A DNA stretch of 64,000 nucleotides. Origin: Megalobrama amblycephala. Its lineage: Eukaryota; Chordata; Actinopteri; Cypriniformes; Xenocyprididae. The position numbers were made by a program, and so were the translations under genes. The stretch is from the NCBI RefSeq assembly GCF_018812025.1, contig NC_063049.1, positions 21,237,409-21,301,408 of the forward strand. The letters are read 5' to 3'. Of the stretch, positions 1 through 10,780 are shown piece after piece; position 1 is the stretch's first letter, and the number at the start of each line of letters is the position of its first letter. Under the pieces are notes generated by a model that made no database searches, was not told where the DNA came from, and saw nothing but the letters and a program-made list of their open reading frames with translations.

Positions 1-2
1 CC

Positions 3-152
3 ACAGACTTCACTTGCAACCTACAGGACTTGAAGGATCTGCTGCTAACGTCTTGGTGCCAGATACCACAGCACACCTTTAGGGGTCTTGAGTCCATGAC
101 TCTGTGAGTTGGCACAGTTTTGGCAGCATGCGGTGGACCAACAGCATATTAG
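3..152 (+). pseudogene. C-terminal remnant of a Tc1/mariner-like transposase
   Basis: Reading from base 3, the frame gives TDFTCNLQDLKDLLLTSWCQ then IPQHTFRGLESM, a TGA at 105-107, and VGTVLAACGGPTAY before a stop at 150-152. The pattern W..IPQ..F..L..SM..(R)V..VLAA.GGPT.Y is the usual C-terminus of Tc1/mariner DDE transposases. The internal stop and lost SMPRR arginines show it is dead. The window starts inside it, so the rest is unseen. Confidence 0.7.
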
Positions 153-628
153 AAAGGTGGTCAGGGCTGCCGCTATCAGGCCAGAAAGGGGGTGATGTTT
201 TTAGGGGGCTTTTTGGGGGTCCCCTGTAATTTCAACCGAGGGGGACCCCCAACCAAAGTGGGTGGATCTGAAGCACCTGGTGATGATGGCATGCTGGCTG
301 AATCTGTGACAACTGGTCAGAATGTCTGTACTTTCCACTTTTTTTTTTCATGTGGATTATTTTCTTTGTTTACTATACTCTGTTCTATATTTATAAGCAA
401 AAATTATTTACCAATTTTACTTTAATGTTGTAACAGAGACTGACCTCTGCCTGTGGTGACGGTTTGCTGTTTGACAGCTGCTGCTGTTGTTTTGATTTTA
501 ATCTCTTGTTACTCGTAATGACCAGCCAGATTGTGTGGTATGATCCTCTTGTCTGGCTGTCTGGGTCAACAGAGCAGTTTGATTTAAAAGATAAAATCCA
601 TTTCTATAGCCTGTCTGCCACTGTTGCC
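153..628. other. unassigned sequence between two Tc1-type remnants
   Basis: It holds a G-rich then pyrimidine-rich stretch and a 100-codon plus-strand frame beginning near 464 and running into the palindrome and Tc1 element. I do not recognise the product, and its end lies inside the transposon, so I do not call it a gene. Confidence 0.4.
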
Positions 629-732
629 AGGCAGGATGGAGCCATTCTGAAGTTACTCAGGCAAGCAAGACTTGAGTCTTTACAGTCAAAAGGTCATAAG
701 TTACCACACACGCTTGGAAGGGATAAATCATA
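629..732. repeat. left arm of a split 206-bp palindrome
   Basis: This arm (AGGCAGGATGGAGCC... to ...AATCATA) is the reverse complement of 1,897-2,000 with only a few mismatches. Removing the Tc1 element and one TA copy would leave two 102-nt arms around a central TA. The source of the palindrome is not recognised. Confidence 0.8.
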
Positions 733-1896
733 CAGTGGTGGTCAGAATTATTGGCATCTTTGGTAAATATGATCAAAAATGACAGTAAAAATAAATCTGC
801 ATTGTTTATTCTTTTGATCTTTAATTCATAAAATTAGCAAAAATCTAACCTTTCATTGAAGAAAAATAATTGAAAGTGGGGGGAAAGTCACATTATGAAA
901 TAAATGTTTATATCCAAAACACATTGGCCACAAATATTATTGGATTTCTAGCAAAGGCGGTCAGGTTTTGATTTTATTTGTTGATATTTGGTAGAATCCA
1001 TGATACCATGTATCTGAACAAAGTGTCCAGGACTTCCAGCAGAAAAATAGGCCCACAACATTAAAGATCCAGCAGTATATTTAACCGTGGGCATGGGGTA
1101 CTTTTTATCCATGTGTGCAACAAACCCATCTGGTGGGTTTGCTGCCAAAAAGCTCTTTTTTTAGTTTCATTTGACCACAGAAGCCGGTCCCGTTGAAGTT
1201 CCAGTCGTGTCTGACAACTGAATATGCTGGAGATTGTTTCTGGCTGAGAGCAGAGGATTTTTCTTGAAAACCTTCCGAACAACTTGTGGGGATGTGGGTG
1301 CTGTTTGATTTTTTTTTTTTAGGCTTTCTGAGATGTAAGACTCAACTAATCTCTGCAATTCTCCAGCTGTGATCCTTGGAGAGTCTTTGTCCACTCAAAC
1401 TTTCCTCCTCACCGCACATTAGGACGATTTAGACACACGTCCTCTTCCAGGCAGATTTGTAACATCTTTAGTTAATTGGAACTTCTTAATTATTGCCCTG
1501 ATAGTGGAAATGGGGATTTTCAGTGCTTTAGCTATTATCTTACAGCCACTTTCTATTTTGTGAAGCTCAAGCAATTTTACTGCACATCAGAACTACAATT
1601 GTTCATGATCACCCTGGTGTGCTAAAAAATGGGAATATGAATGGGAATATACTTCAGAGATATTTTACTCATAAAAAATTCTAGGGGTGCCAATAATTGT
1701 GGCCAACATGTTTTGGAGAAAAACATTTATTTCATTATGTGATTTTCCCACCACTTTCAATTCTTTTCCTTCAATGAAAGGTTAGATTTTTGCTCATTTT
1801 ATGAATTAAAGATCAAAAGGATAAACAATGCAGGTTTATTTTAAAGTCATCTTTGATCATATTTACCAAGGGTGCCAATAATTCTGACCACCACTG
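733..1896 (-). mobile_element. Tc1-like DNA transposon, defective, flanked by TA
   Basis: The element begins CAGTGGTGGTCAGAATTATT and ends with its reverse complement, flanked on both sides by TA (731-732 and 1,897-1,898), the target duplication of Tc1/mariner elements. The terminal inverted repeats are long: similarity between the two ends runs inward about 215 bp. At 1,164 bp it carries only a broken transposase on the minus strand, so it cannot move itself. Confidence 0.88.
948..1600 (-). pseudogene. broken Tc1-like transposase
   Basis: Minus-strand fragments in different frames match a Tc1 transposase. One contains ITAGELQRLVESYISESLKK (DNA-binding half); another contains LLWSNETKKRAFW, like the catalytic WSDE(T/S)K segment; a third contains MPTVKYTAGSLMLWAYFSAG and SPGHFVQIHGIMDSTKYQQI, like the GG(S)-MLWG...G motif. 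At least two frameshifts separate them. The N-terminal region toward 1,600 is more degraded, so that boundary is approximate. Confidence 0.75.
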
Positions 1897-2000
1897 TATG
1901 ATTGATCCATTCCAAGCGTGTGTGGTAACTTATGACCTTTTGACTGTAAAGACTCAAGTCTTGCTTGCCTGAGTAACTTCAGAATGGCTCCATCCTGCCT
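1897..2000. repeat. right arm of the split palindrome
   Basis: It is the mirror of 629-732, running TATGATTGATCC... to ...CATCCTGCCT. See the left arm and the corresponding finding. Confidence 0.8.
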
Positions 2001-2183
2001 AAGGCAGCTTTAATCACTCAAGAAGGTTTTGAGCTGAAGCCATCTGATGTGTGCCCTCTCACCTACATAAACCATAACTGATGCATTTTTTTCTAGATCA
2101 TACTTACAAGGATTATGACTAGCACTCTGATCAACATGGTGAACGTAATTTCACCAAGTACAACATATTCCTGAATCAACATC

Positions 2184-2406
2184 TTTGTTGATCCTGGAAC
2201 AACATTCTAATCAGATTTGAGGGACAAGTTTACAGTTTATGTCAAGTTTAGGCTTACAACCAGGGTTAGGTGCTTCTACATCAGTGTATATCACCTATCA
2301 TTTCCCTCTGATTTTAGGGATAAGTTATGGATAGGGTTAGGTTTAGAAGTAGAGATAGGGTTAGAACTAAATTTTAGAACAGGAATGTTGTTCCAGGATC
2401 AACAAA
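2184..2406. mobile_element. short inverted-repeat element (MITE-like)
   Basis: Ends match as inverted repeats: TTTGTTGATCCTGGAACAAC at the left and its reverse complement at the right. The interior contains GGGTTAGG runs but no transposase. A related end (TGGTCCTGGAACAACATTC) occurs at about 33,015-33,035 inside an nrp2 intron, so this is a dispersed family. Class is unassigned. Confidence 0.6.
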
Positions 2407-5400
2407 ATATGTTAATCCATGGCATTGCCATGATTCTAGGGTGTTGTGGGTGGTTGCTTCCTCGCCCCAAGTCAAAAGTGCCAATCGTCTCTATTAAGAA
2501 TCCCATTGTCATTGAATTTCAGTGGAGAGCTAGTGACGTTTTGCCACACAAGCTACAGCGACCCCTGGCGACAAGGTGAAGCCGTGCCCAGCGGCACAGC
2601 AAAATTGAGAATTATTTAACTTAATGCAAATGAAGGATGATTTTCGGGAACGATGACCAATAGGAGTGAACACTGTCAGTGAAGGTCACACATCACCAGT
2701 TTCGACTGCAGGCAAGACAGGACATAGAATGAAGTGATTTCTGGAGTGATTTCAATGTTCAATATGATTTCTCTCTAAACACAACAATGGATAAAATAAA
2801 ATGTTGCATGGCAAAGAAACTGTTGACAGTCTTAGTGAGTTTGATTCATACATTGATAGTTCTTAATTACATGATGCAATGAGCAGTTTAGCACTGATGC
2901 CTTTCCTCTACATAATGTTTATTACAAACAAGAATATTTTGAATGACTTTTTGTAATTTTTGGCAGTATGAACGAGTTTAATTAGTAGGCCTATATTGAT
3001 AGATCATTCATCTGGTTAATGATTCAATGCACTAGCACTTATGTAGTTTATAACAACACTCCATCCCTACTTGACAGTAAGTCTATGGATTTTTTCACCC
3101 ATTTAATTGCCCACCAAAATCACCGATCATCTAATCACAAATCACAGAACCAATAGCACCACTCTCATCAACAGCTTTGGCTGGTTACCTGCACGTAACT
3201 ACGCTGTTATGTTTCTTCACTGATGATCATTTAAAAGCAACTCAGTATTCTAACAAGCAACAATTTTCTGCAAAGAAATAGATTTGAAATAAACATTTTT
3301 TCTCCACACCTAGTGCCTTCAAAACATACCCAATGCACTAGCAGGGCACAATAGTTATTATTAAAGGTTTTTGGACTCTCAGCCAATCAGCATCATCTGT
3401 GGTTATGACTGGTGTTATTTTCCAGTGATTCCAATGTGATCAGTCACATGGCATTTATAGCTCAGGCTCACAAAATGAGTGGTCACAAAGTAAAGATGGC
3501 AGCATTGAGTATACTTCTGGTGCTGCATGTGCCAGCCAAGCAACTGCCATTGAGATGAATGGGCATGTTAACGGAAGACAAATCAGTTGGTAATGGCCTG
3601 TTACTAACAAGACATCAGCTAGAAACCCTAGCAACCATGTTTCGGTCCTGGTGCTACAGGAAACGCTGAACGACATCTCAGAAGTCCAGCAGCAGTCCAA
3701 GATCTCCACATTTCCACATGTTCGTACTGTACTATAGTTTTTTAATGGAAAACCACATCTGTGCGCAATGTGTACGATAAATCACCTTCCTCTCTATCGG
3801 AGCCACTGAAGATGGCTTTCACAGACCAGTTGCTGGCATCTGCTCTTACCGTACTGAATGCCCAGGAGTTTAATTAGCATTGGAGCCACCTGGATCTCTC
3901 TATGGAGTGAACATCTGAAACAAAAACAAATTCAGGTAGAAAAACAACCTGTTACTGCCTGCTGCTTTATCACACCGGAAAACACAAGAGGGAAGGAGGA
4001 AGATTGAGGTGCACATCTGCTAGAGTTTAATAATACCTTTGTTTTACAGGTCTGTTTCAGCAAGCATACACGGCTATAGTGTTCTGTAACACGCGTGCAC
4101 ACACATCTTCCTCCTGCACAGAATGCAAATTAATGGTTATGGTAACAGCAGGTCTGTATAGGTGGAGATGTCTGAGAGAGTTTGTGTGCAGTAGAGGGGC
4201 GCGTTAATGTGTGTGTTCACCCCGAGGCTGTGCGTACTGTCATGCATACACTCTTTAAAGCAACACAGAGGAAATTAATGGAGGAAATGAATTATGTCTC
4301 AAAACGATCGTCCAGACTTCACATCCAGGTTACCAAAGACTGAGAGAGTCAGTTCATCCCATCTTGAAAAAAAACCCCTCACGTATGTACAGACTGACAG
4401 TTAGTATAATAAAAGGAGAGGAGAAATGAGACGGTTCACAGCCTGTAGTTAAGAAGTTGAGGCCATTTTTATGCCACACTGATCTCATTCTCTCTCACTT
4501 TCTGATGTGCACAAATTGGATAGGTGTTATAGCACATGTGTGTGAAAACACCTTTCTCTGTCTGTCTCTCCCTTTGCTGATAAGTGTTTGGTGTGTGAAT
4601 TCACCTGTGGTAAGGCGAAGGCGGTATATTCGGCGAATCAACAGGAAAGTACACTTGTTGAGTGCAAGATGTGTCAAATTTAACCGTGTAGGTAATGAAA
4701 CCATTGGAGAATATGCAGTGGACCCAAAAAAGTATTTGAACACTTATGCCAAAATAATGCACAAAATGTTGGAGAAAATGTATTAAGAAAATAGATTTTC
4801 AACATAATTTAAAATGCTAATTAAATTTACATTTATATATATCTACATTTACATTAGATATGTATCAGTGGCGTGCAGTGGTGTTCTGAAATATTCTGAA
4901 ACATTTTTTATTCATTTATTTATAAATCAAATGTAAATTCATGTATATTACTCTTAACGTTGTCACATTTTCCTTGTTAAATGAACATTACTTTACATCA
5001 AAAAAAAAAAAAAAAAAATGGATGAAAAAATTTAAATGGATGTTCTATTTATTAAAACAAAGTCAGTCTCATCAAGTTAGTTTTTAAGCATTTTTACATT
5101 TGTTCCAAAATAATAACTAAAGGCAGTAACAATTTAAACAATATATTTTATTTGTGTATTGATGTTCTTTTTAATAGAAATTAGACTATTTCTTATCATC
5201 AGTCATGCTCGGTAAACACTGTCTGTCACAGACACGAAGATGTATCTTTAATTTCACCAAGCTGATTGCACTAAAACCTCCACAGTTATCATGTTTTCAG
5301 GTCTTTTCAAGTTTTTGATTTTGACGTGACATTACTGGATGGATCTGGTGAAGCTGTTAGCGATCGAAATACTGATTTTGAAGATGTTGAAAATTGAAAA

Positions 5401-6087
5401 ACTAGCCCATTATTTGCTGAATTTACTGGGAAATGAGCTCTGACGAGGACAGTGATGATGGCATAAAACATCTGCTCAAACGGAGCCCTTTCAAGCTCCA
5501 AAAGGTAACAAAATATGCTTTATTTTATTCTTCTGTAATTGTTACTCTAATATCAAAGGAGTTTTATATTATCATGACAGGTAGAGATCCATCAGTGTTA
5601 ATATAGATCCGGGTCGATAAAGACCCGAATATGTAAGAATGATTGGCGAAACAGTCATGCATTTAAGGGTTAAGGAGAACTGACTTCATACATCCACTAA
5701 ATCAAAAACTGCCAAAATTACCAAAAAACAAACAACAACAACAAAACTTTAGCATTTGTCATACAATGACATTTATACATTTTGACTGTGACATAAGTGT
5801 TCAAATAGTTTTTGGGGGGTCACTGCATGTCATATACTGTAAATGCATAATGGTAAACACTATCAAAGGTTCATAGGTTAGTGTTTATGGTGCATACCTC
5901 TGTCTGCGTATGTGTGTGTGGGCTGTAGGCTGAGCAGCTGGGGCCGTCAGTAATTCCTCCTCCTGAGGGGGTTGTTATTCTGCAGTTTATAGGACCATGC
6001 AGCGCTCCATTCCCTGGCTGAGACACCACCACAGAGACAGAGGCAGAGATGGAAAGACCACAGAGCTCATATGCCATTCCAGAGCAA

Positions 6088-6123
<36 letters not shown>

Positions 6124-6754
6124 CAGCGTCTTTACTTTGCATACTGGAACTCATGCAACACACACCACCTGCATACACACACATTCACAAGGGCTAAATG
6201 AGGGGCTTCAATAGGCTGTGATTGATTAAACATGTCTAGCAGTGCTTACTCACTGAATGAACCTGAGAGGGAAAGTAATGATACCCCTCGATACCCACTG
6301 GAGCTGGCTAAGCCGCCCTCTGGGTAACGGTAATGTTTTCCTCTTGTGTTCCCATGGCCTTGCTGAAGCAGTGGAATGTTAAAAATAAGCCCATTAAAAG
6401 GTGGGGAAAGTGCTGGGTGAGGGATGGGTTTGTGTGTGTGTACGTGTACTGTGAGGGACAATAAGTAGGTATTCAAACTCTGTTGAACCTTTTGCAGCTG
6501 TTTTCATACACACACAGGGCCAAAAACCTGCCATTCTGGTGGCTTTATAACACTGTAAAGGCTTTTTAAAATTCTGCAAACAACCCTGTGAATAAAGATG
6601 TGTGTCATTAGCAGAACTAAAGAACTGACAGCACTGTACAACAATAACAATGCATTTAAAAGCATTTATATGCAATGTATACTATAGATTTTGAATGAAA
6701 TGGATGTACTAGTGTGATCTATTAGTTTAAACGTGCCAATGTGCAATGATTTAA
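2407..6754. other. intergenic, no gene recognised
   Basis: The frames here are short and resemble nothing I know. The segment holds a poly(A) tract near 5,000-5,018 and two small CA microsatellites (6,089-6,121 and 6,172-6,186). Distance from nrp2 and the repeat content suggest ordinary intergenic DNA. Confidence 0.6.
6089..6121. repeat. (CA)n microsatellite
   Basis: An uninterrupted CA run of about 16 units. Confidence 0.95.
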
Positions 6755-7721
6755 AGGTGCCCAAGAATGCTTTTTCACAAGATGTAATATAAGTCTAAGG
6801 TGTCTCCTGAATGTGTCTGTGAAGTTTCAGCTCAAAATACCCCATAGATTTTTTTAAATTAATTTTTTTAACTGCCTATTTTGGGGCAACATTAACTATG
6901 CACTGATTTTTTCAACGCGCCGCCCCTTTAATTTGCGTGCTCCCTGCCACACGAGCTCTCGATTATATTACAGCACATTTACAAAGTTCACACAGCTAAT
7001 ATAACCCTCAAATGGATCTTTACAAGATGTTCGTCATGCATGCTGTATGCATGCTTCGAATTATGTGAGTAAAGTATTTATTTTGATGTTTATATTTGAT
7101 TCTCTATGAATTTGAGGCTGTGCTCCGTGGCTAACGGCTAATGCTACACTGTTGGAGAGATTTATAAAGAATGAAGTTGTGTTTATGAATTATACAGACT
7201 GCAAGTGTTTAAAAATGAAAATAGCGACGGCTCTTGTCTCTGTGAATTCAGTAAGAAACGATGGTAACTTTAACCTCATTTAACAGTACATTACCAACAT
7301 GCTAATGAAACATTTAGATAGACAATTTACAAATCTCACTAAAAATATCATGCTATCATGGATCATGTCAGTTATTATTGCTCCATCTGCCATTTTCGCT
7401 GTTGTTCTTGCTTACCTAGTCTGTTGATTCACCTGTGCAGATCCAGACGTTAATACTGGCTGCCCTTGTCTAATGCCTTTCATAATGTTGGGAACATGGG
7501 CTGGCATATGCAAATATTGGGGGCGTACACCCCGACTGTTACGTAACAGTCGGTGTTATGTTGAGATCCGCGTGTTTTCCGGAAGTCTTTTAAACAAATG
7601 AGATTTACATAAGAAAGAGAAAGCAATGGAGTTTGAAACTCAATGTATGTCTTTTCCATGTACTGAACTCTTGTTATTCAACTATGCCGAGGTAAATTCA
7701 AATTTTGAATCTAGGGCACCT
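6755..7721. mobile_element. TTAA-flanked non-autonomous DNA element, copy 1
   Basis: The element starts AGGTGCCC and ends GGGCACCT, with TTAA on each side (6,751-6,754 and 7,722-7,725). TTAA duplication is typical of piggyBac-type elements, but the short end sequence alone does not prove the superfamily. It has no transposase and holds a 22-bp perfect palindrome at 7,532-7,553 centred on TTACGTAA. A second copy lies inverted at 8,594-9,503. Confidence 0.75.
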
Positions 7722-8065
7722 TTAATTTAAAATTAAATGTGACATTGCTATTGTAATATCATTCAATAAACAAATAGTTAATACTGACTTACATTTTAGA
7801 TGTAAATGTAACACAAATCTGTTGCCACAGAAGCTTTAGAATCTTGACGAAGTAGCAGGAAACTGATATTTTTCAACAGCTGTTTTATGGATGCTGCGGA
7901 TTTGGACAAACTACTCATTTTATGTACTGTTTTCTGCAAACTATAAGAAAGTAGCCTTATTCAGGCACTGAGATTGTCTGTTTTAGGATTGAATGAGTGG
8001 AGCCTTTGCAGACACGTCATGCTTGTCACTTGACCCACTGCAGCCACAATAACACTGTATGACAG

Positions 8066-8565
8066 AATTGACCCTTCGCAAAGACCCACCCCCCCCTAGT
8101 TACTGTTGCTTTGTCTGACAAGCCATGGCACTGTCTCGCCACATGCAGTGAAAAATACATCGCAGAGCAAAGATGACACTGACAACACGTCAACAGACCA
8201 GAGAGAGCAGGTTACTTATGATATTAAACAAAGTCCCAGCTTTCAAATTGTATAATTTTTTAAGAAATTTGAACAATAAAAACCGTTTTGTGGCTCTTTT
8301 AATGTGTCGTGACAGATTGCTGTAGCACCTCGTAAACCGATCATCTCTTCCTGCTAGTTAATTAATAGCATAAAATAAACATGAATGAACATGAGAAGAA
8401 ATGTTGTTTCAAACGCGGAAAGACATCAGTACACACCATTTTTCAAGTTCAAGCCCACTGAGGTTAGTCTTCTAACTCCTGACTGCTTTGTCGGACAAAA
8501 TGGCGGATTCGGCGTTATGATTGGTTAGATTGCTTGTCAATCAAACTCCCGCTGAAGGGTCAATT
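8066..8565. mobile_element. 500-bp MITE-like element between the two TTAA elements
   Basis: The 12-bp ends AATTGACCCTTC and GAAGGGTCAATT are inverted repeats 500 bp apart. The interior has two related TGCTTTGTC(T/G)GACAA motifs but no ORF. No clear target duplication was seen, so the class is open. Confidence 0.5.
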
Positions 8566-8593
8566 ATCACTATTTTTTTTCTTTTTTCTTTAA

Positions 8594-9503
8594 AGGTGCC
8601 CTTGATTCAAAAATTGAATTTACCTCAGCATAGTTAAATAACAAGAGTTCAGTACATGGAAATGACATACAGTGAGTCTCAAACTCCATTGTTTCCTCCT
8701 TCTTATATAAATCTCATTCGTTTAAAAGACCTCAGAAGAACAGGCGAATCTCAACATAACACTGACTGTTACGTAACAGTCGGGATCATTAATATGTACG
8801 CCCCAATATTTGCATATGAAAGGTCATGTTCAAGGCATTAGACAAGGGCAGCCAGTATTAACGTCTGGATCTGCACAGCCGAATCAACAGACTAGGTAAG
8901 CAAGCAAGAAAAACAGTGAAAAATGGCAGATGGAGCAATAATAACTGACATGATTCATGATAACATGATATTTTTAGTGATATTTGTAAATTGTCTTTCT
9001 ACATGTTTCGTTAGCATGTTGCTAATGTACTGTTAAATGTGGTTAAAGTTACCATCGTTTATTACTGTATTCACGGAGACAAGAGGCGTCGCTATTTTCA
9101 TTTTTAAACACTTGCAGTCTGTATAACTCATAAACACAACTTCATTCTCTATAAATCTCTCCAACAGTGTGTAATGTTAGCTTTAGCCACGGAGCACTAT
9201 CAAACTCATTTGTAACCAAATGTAAACATCAAAATAAACACTGTACTTACGCGATTAGACATGCTGCATGATAAACACTTTGTAAAGATCCATTTTGAGG
9301 GTTATATTAGATGTTTGAACTTTTTTATGTTGTTTAAGGCAAGCACGAGCAATTAAAGGGCCAGCAGCCCTGAATCGGCTCATTTATAATGATGCCCCAA
9401 AATAGGCAGTTAAAAAAATTAAAAATCTATGGGGTATTTTGAGCTGAAACTTCACAGACACATTCAGGGGACCCCTTAGACTTATATTACATCTAGGGCA
9501 CCT
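8594..9503. mobile_element. TTAA-flanked non-autonomous DNA element, copy 2 (inverted)
   Basis: It has the same AGGTGCCC/GGGCACCT ends and TTAA flanks (8,590-8,593 and 9,504-9,507) as copy 1, but opposite orientation. Its right end, read in reverse, follows the left end of copy 1 through AAGTTTCAGCTCAAAATACC. It keeps 18 bp of the internal palindrome (8,764-8,781). It is about 57 bp shorter than copy 1. Confidence 0.75.
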
Positions 9504-10202
9504 TTAAAATATTCACAAACTTGCTTACCATGTCATCAACTATCTGATATTCCGATCCTCAAATATGTGTGAGTGTGTTTTGTCGTTTAAAAACCTTTAT
9601 AAATGATCTTTATCTTGATCTATAACGTGAGATGGGCGCTGCTATCTTAGTTTGCTCTGCAGTCCTGTCAGTCAGATTTTACAATATGTGAATTCATCAG
9701 TTTCTCCAGAAATATATGCCAGTAAGTGGCTGGTGAACTGGGAGAATAATAGAGTAAACTTTATAGTTACTTAGGCCCATTATGTGTGTCTGAGATGAAT
9801 AAATGTCGGCAAATTGTATTTGAATGGATTCTTTTGCTGCTTCTGCTGATGTCTGACATCAGTGTGTATTTTATAAACTCTAAATGTATTGTTTTACTGG
9901 TGCTTATGTGTATTTAAATGTCTAAAACCTTAAAAAAAAACATTATGTGGCTGAAAACACTGCATAATTATGATATATGACAGAGCTGAGCGTGTCCGTA
10001 ATGCAGCCAAAGCGCGAAAGCACAATTTGAATCTGGCAGTTATGTGACGTCGCTGAACATTCGAAATCCCATATGTTGATTCATATGATATAGGCCTATG
10101 ATCATGCCATGTGCCATGTCCATATTTTTTGTTAGCTTTTTAAATCCTGAAATGCCTGCCTATGGAAGCCCGTTTCCACCACTAAAAAAAACAACAACCC
10201 TC

Positions 10203-10528
10203 CACTAAAAAAAAAAAAAGATGAATTGCGACTTTTTATCTCAGAATTCTGAGATATAAAGTCGCAATTGCGAGTTTAAAAGTCAGAATTCTGAGATATA
10301 AAGTCGCAATTGCGTGATATAAAGTCAGAATTGCGAGATATAAAGTTGCAATTGCGAGTTATAAAGTCAGAATTCTGAGATATAAAGTCGCAATTGCGAG
10401 TTATAAAGTCAGAATTCTGAGATATAGGCCTAAAGTCGCAATTGCGTGATAAAAAGTCAGAATTCTGAGATATAAAGTCGCAATTGCGTGATAAAAAGTC
10501 AGAATTCTGGCTTTTTTTTTTTTTTAGT
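10203..10528. repeat. inverted-repeat element with internal palindromic tandem array
   Basis: A run of about 40-45-bp units repeats AGTCAGAATTCTGAGATATA and AAGTCGCAATTGCGAG. Each unit holds two small palindromes, CAGAATTCTG and CGCAATTGCG. The array is bounded by CACTAAAAAAAAAAAAAG on the left and its reverse complement on the right, so it looks like a MITE that has grown internal repeats. Confidence 0.75.
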
Positions 10529-10725
10529 GTCGGAATGTTTCACTCGTTTGAGTCAGTTCTATTCAATGAAACAGTCTGAATCATTGGACATTCATTCTAA
10601 ACAAAAACAGCAGCACTTAGTAGGCTACCAAAAACTACAATTTATAAGCTCCTTGGGCTCTACAGTGAAAATGTATATACATGAATATACAGTATATCAT
10701 CAGAACCATGTTTTTTTACTTGTTG

Positions 10726-10780
10726 GTACCATGGTATTCTTTGAACCACCAAGTAGCCTACCATATAAATACCATGGTAC
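10726..10780. repeat. small inverted repeat around ACCATGGT
   Basis: GTACCATGGTAT at 10,726-10,737 is inverted as ATACCATGGTAC at 10,769-10,780. Such pairs are frequent in fish MITE remnants. No further structure was seen. Confidence 0.5.

Noticed and set aside
464..766. 100-codon plus-strand frame near the left end
   Set aside because: Its end runs through the palindrome arm into the Tc1 terminus, so the frame is composite. No known domain was recognised.
10203..10528. CRISPR-like repeat array
   Set aside because: Units are contiguous with no unique spacers, each is palindromic throughout, and the host is clearly a vertebrate.
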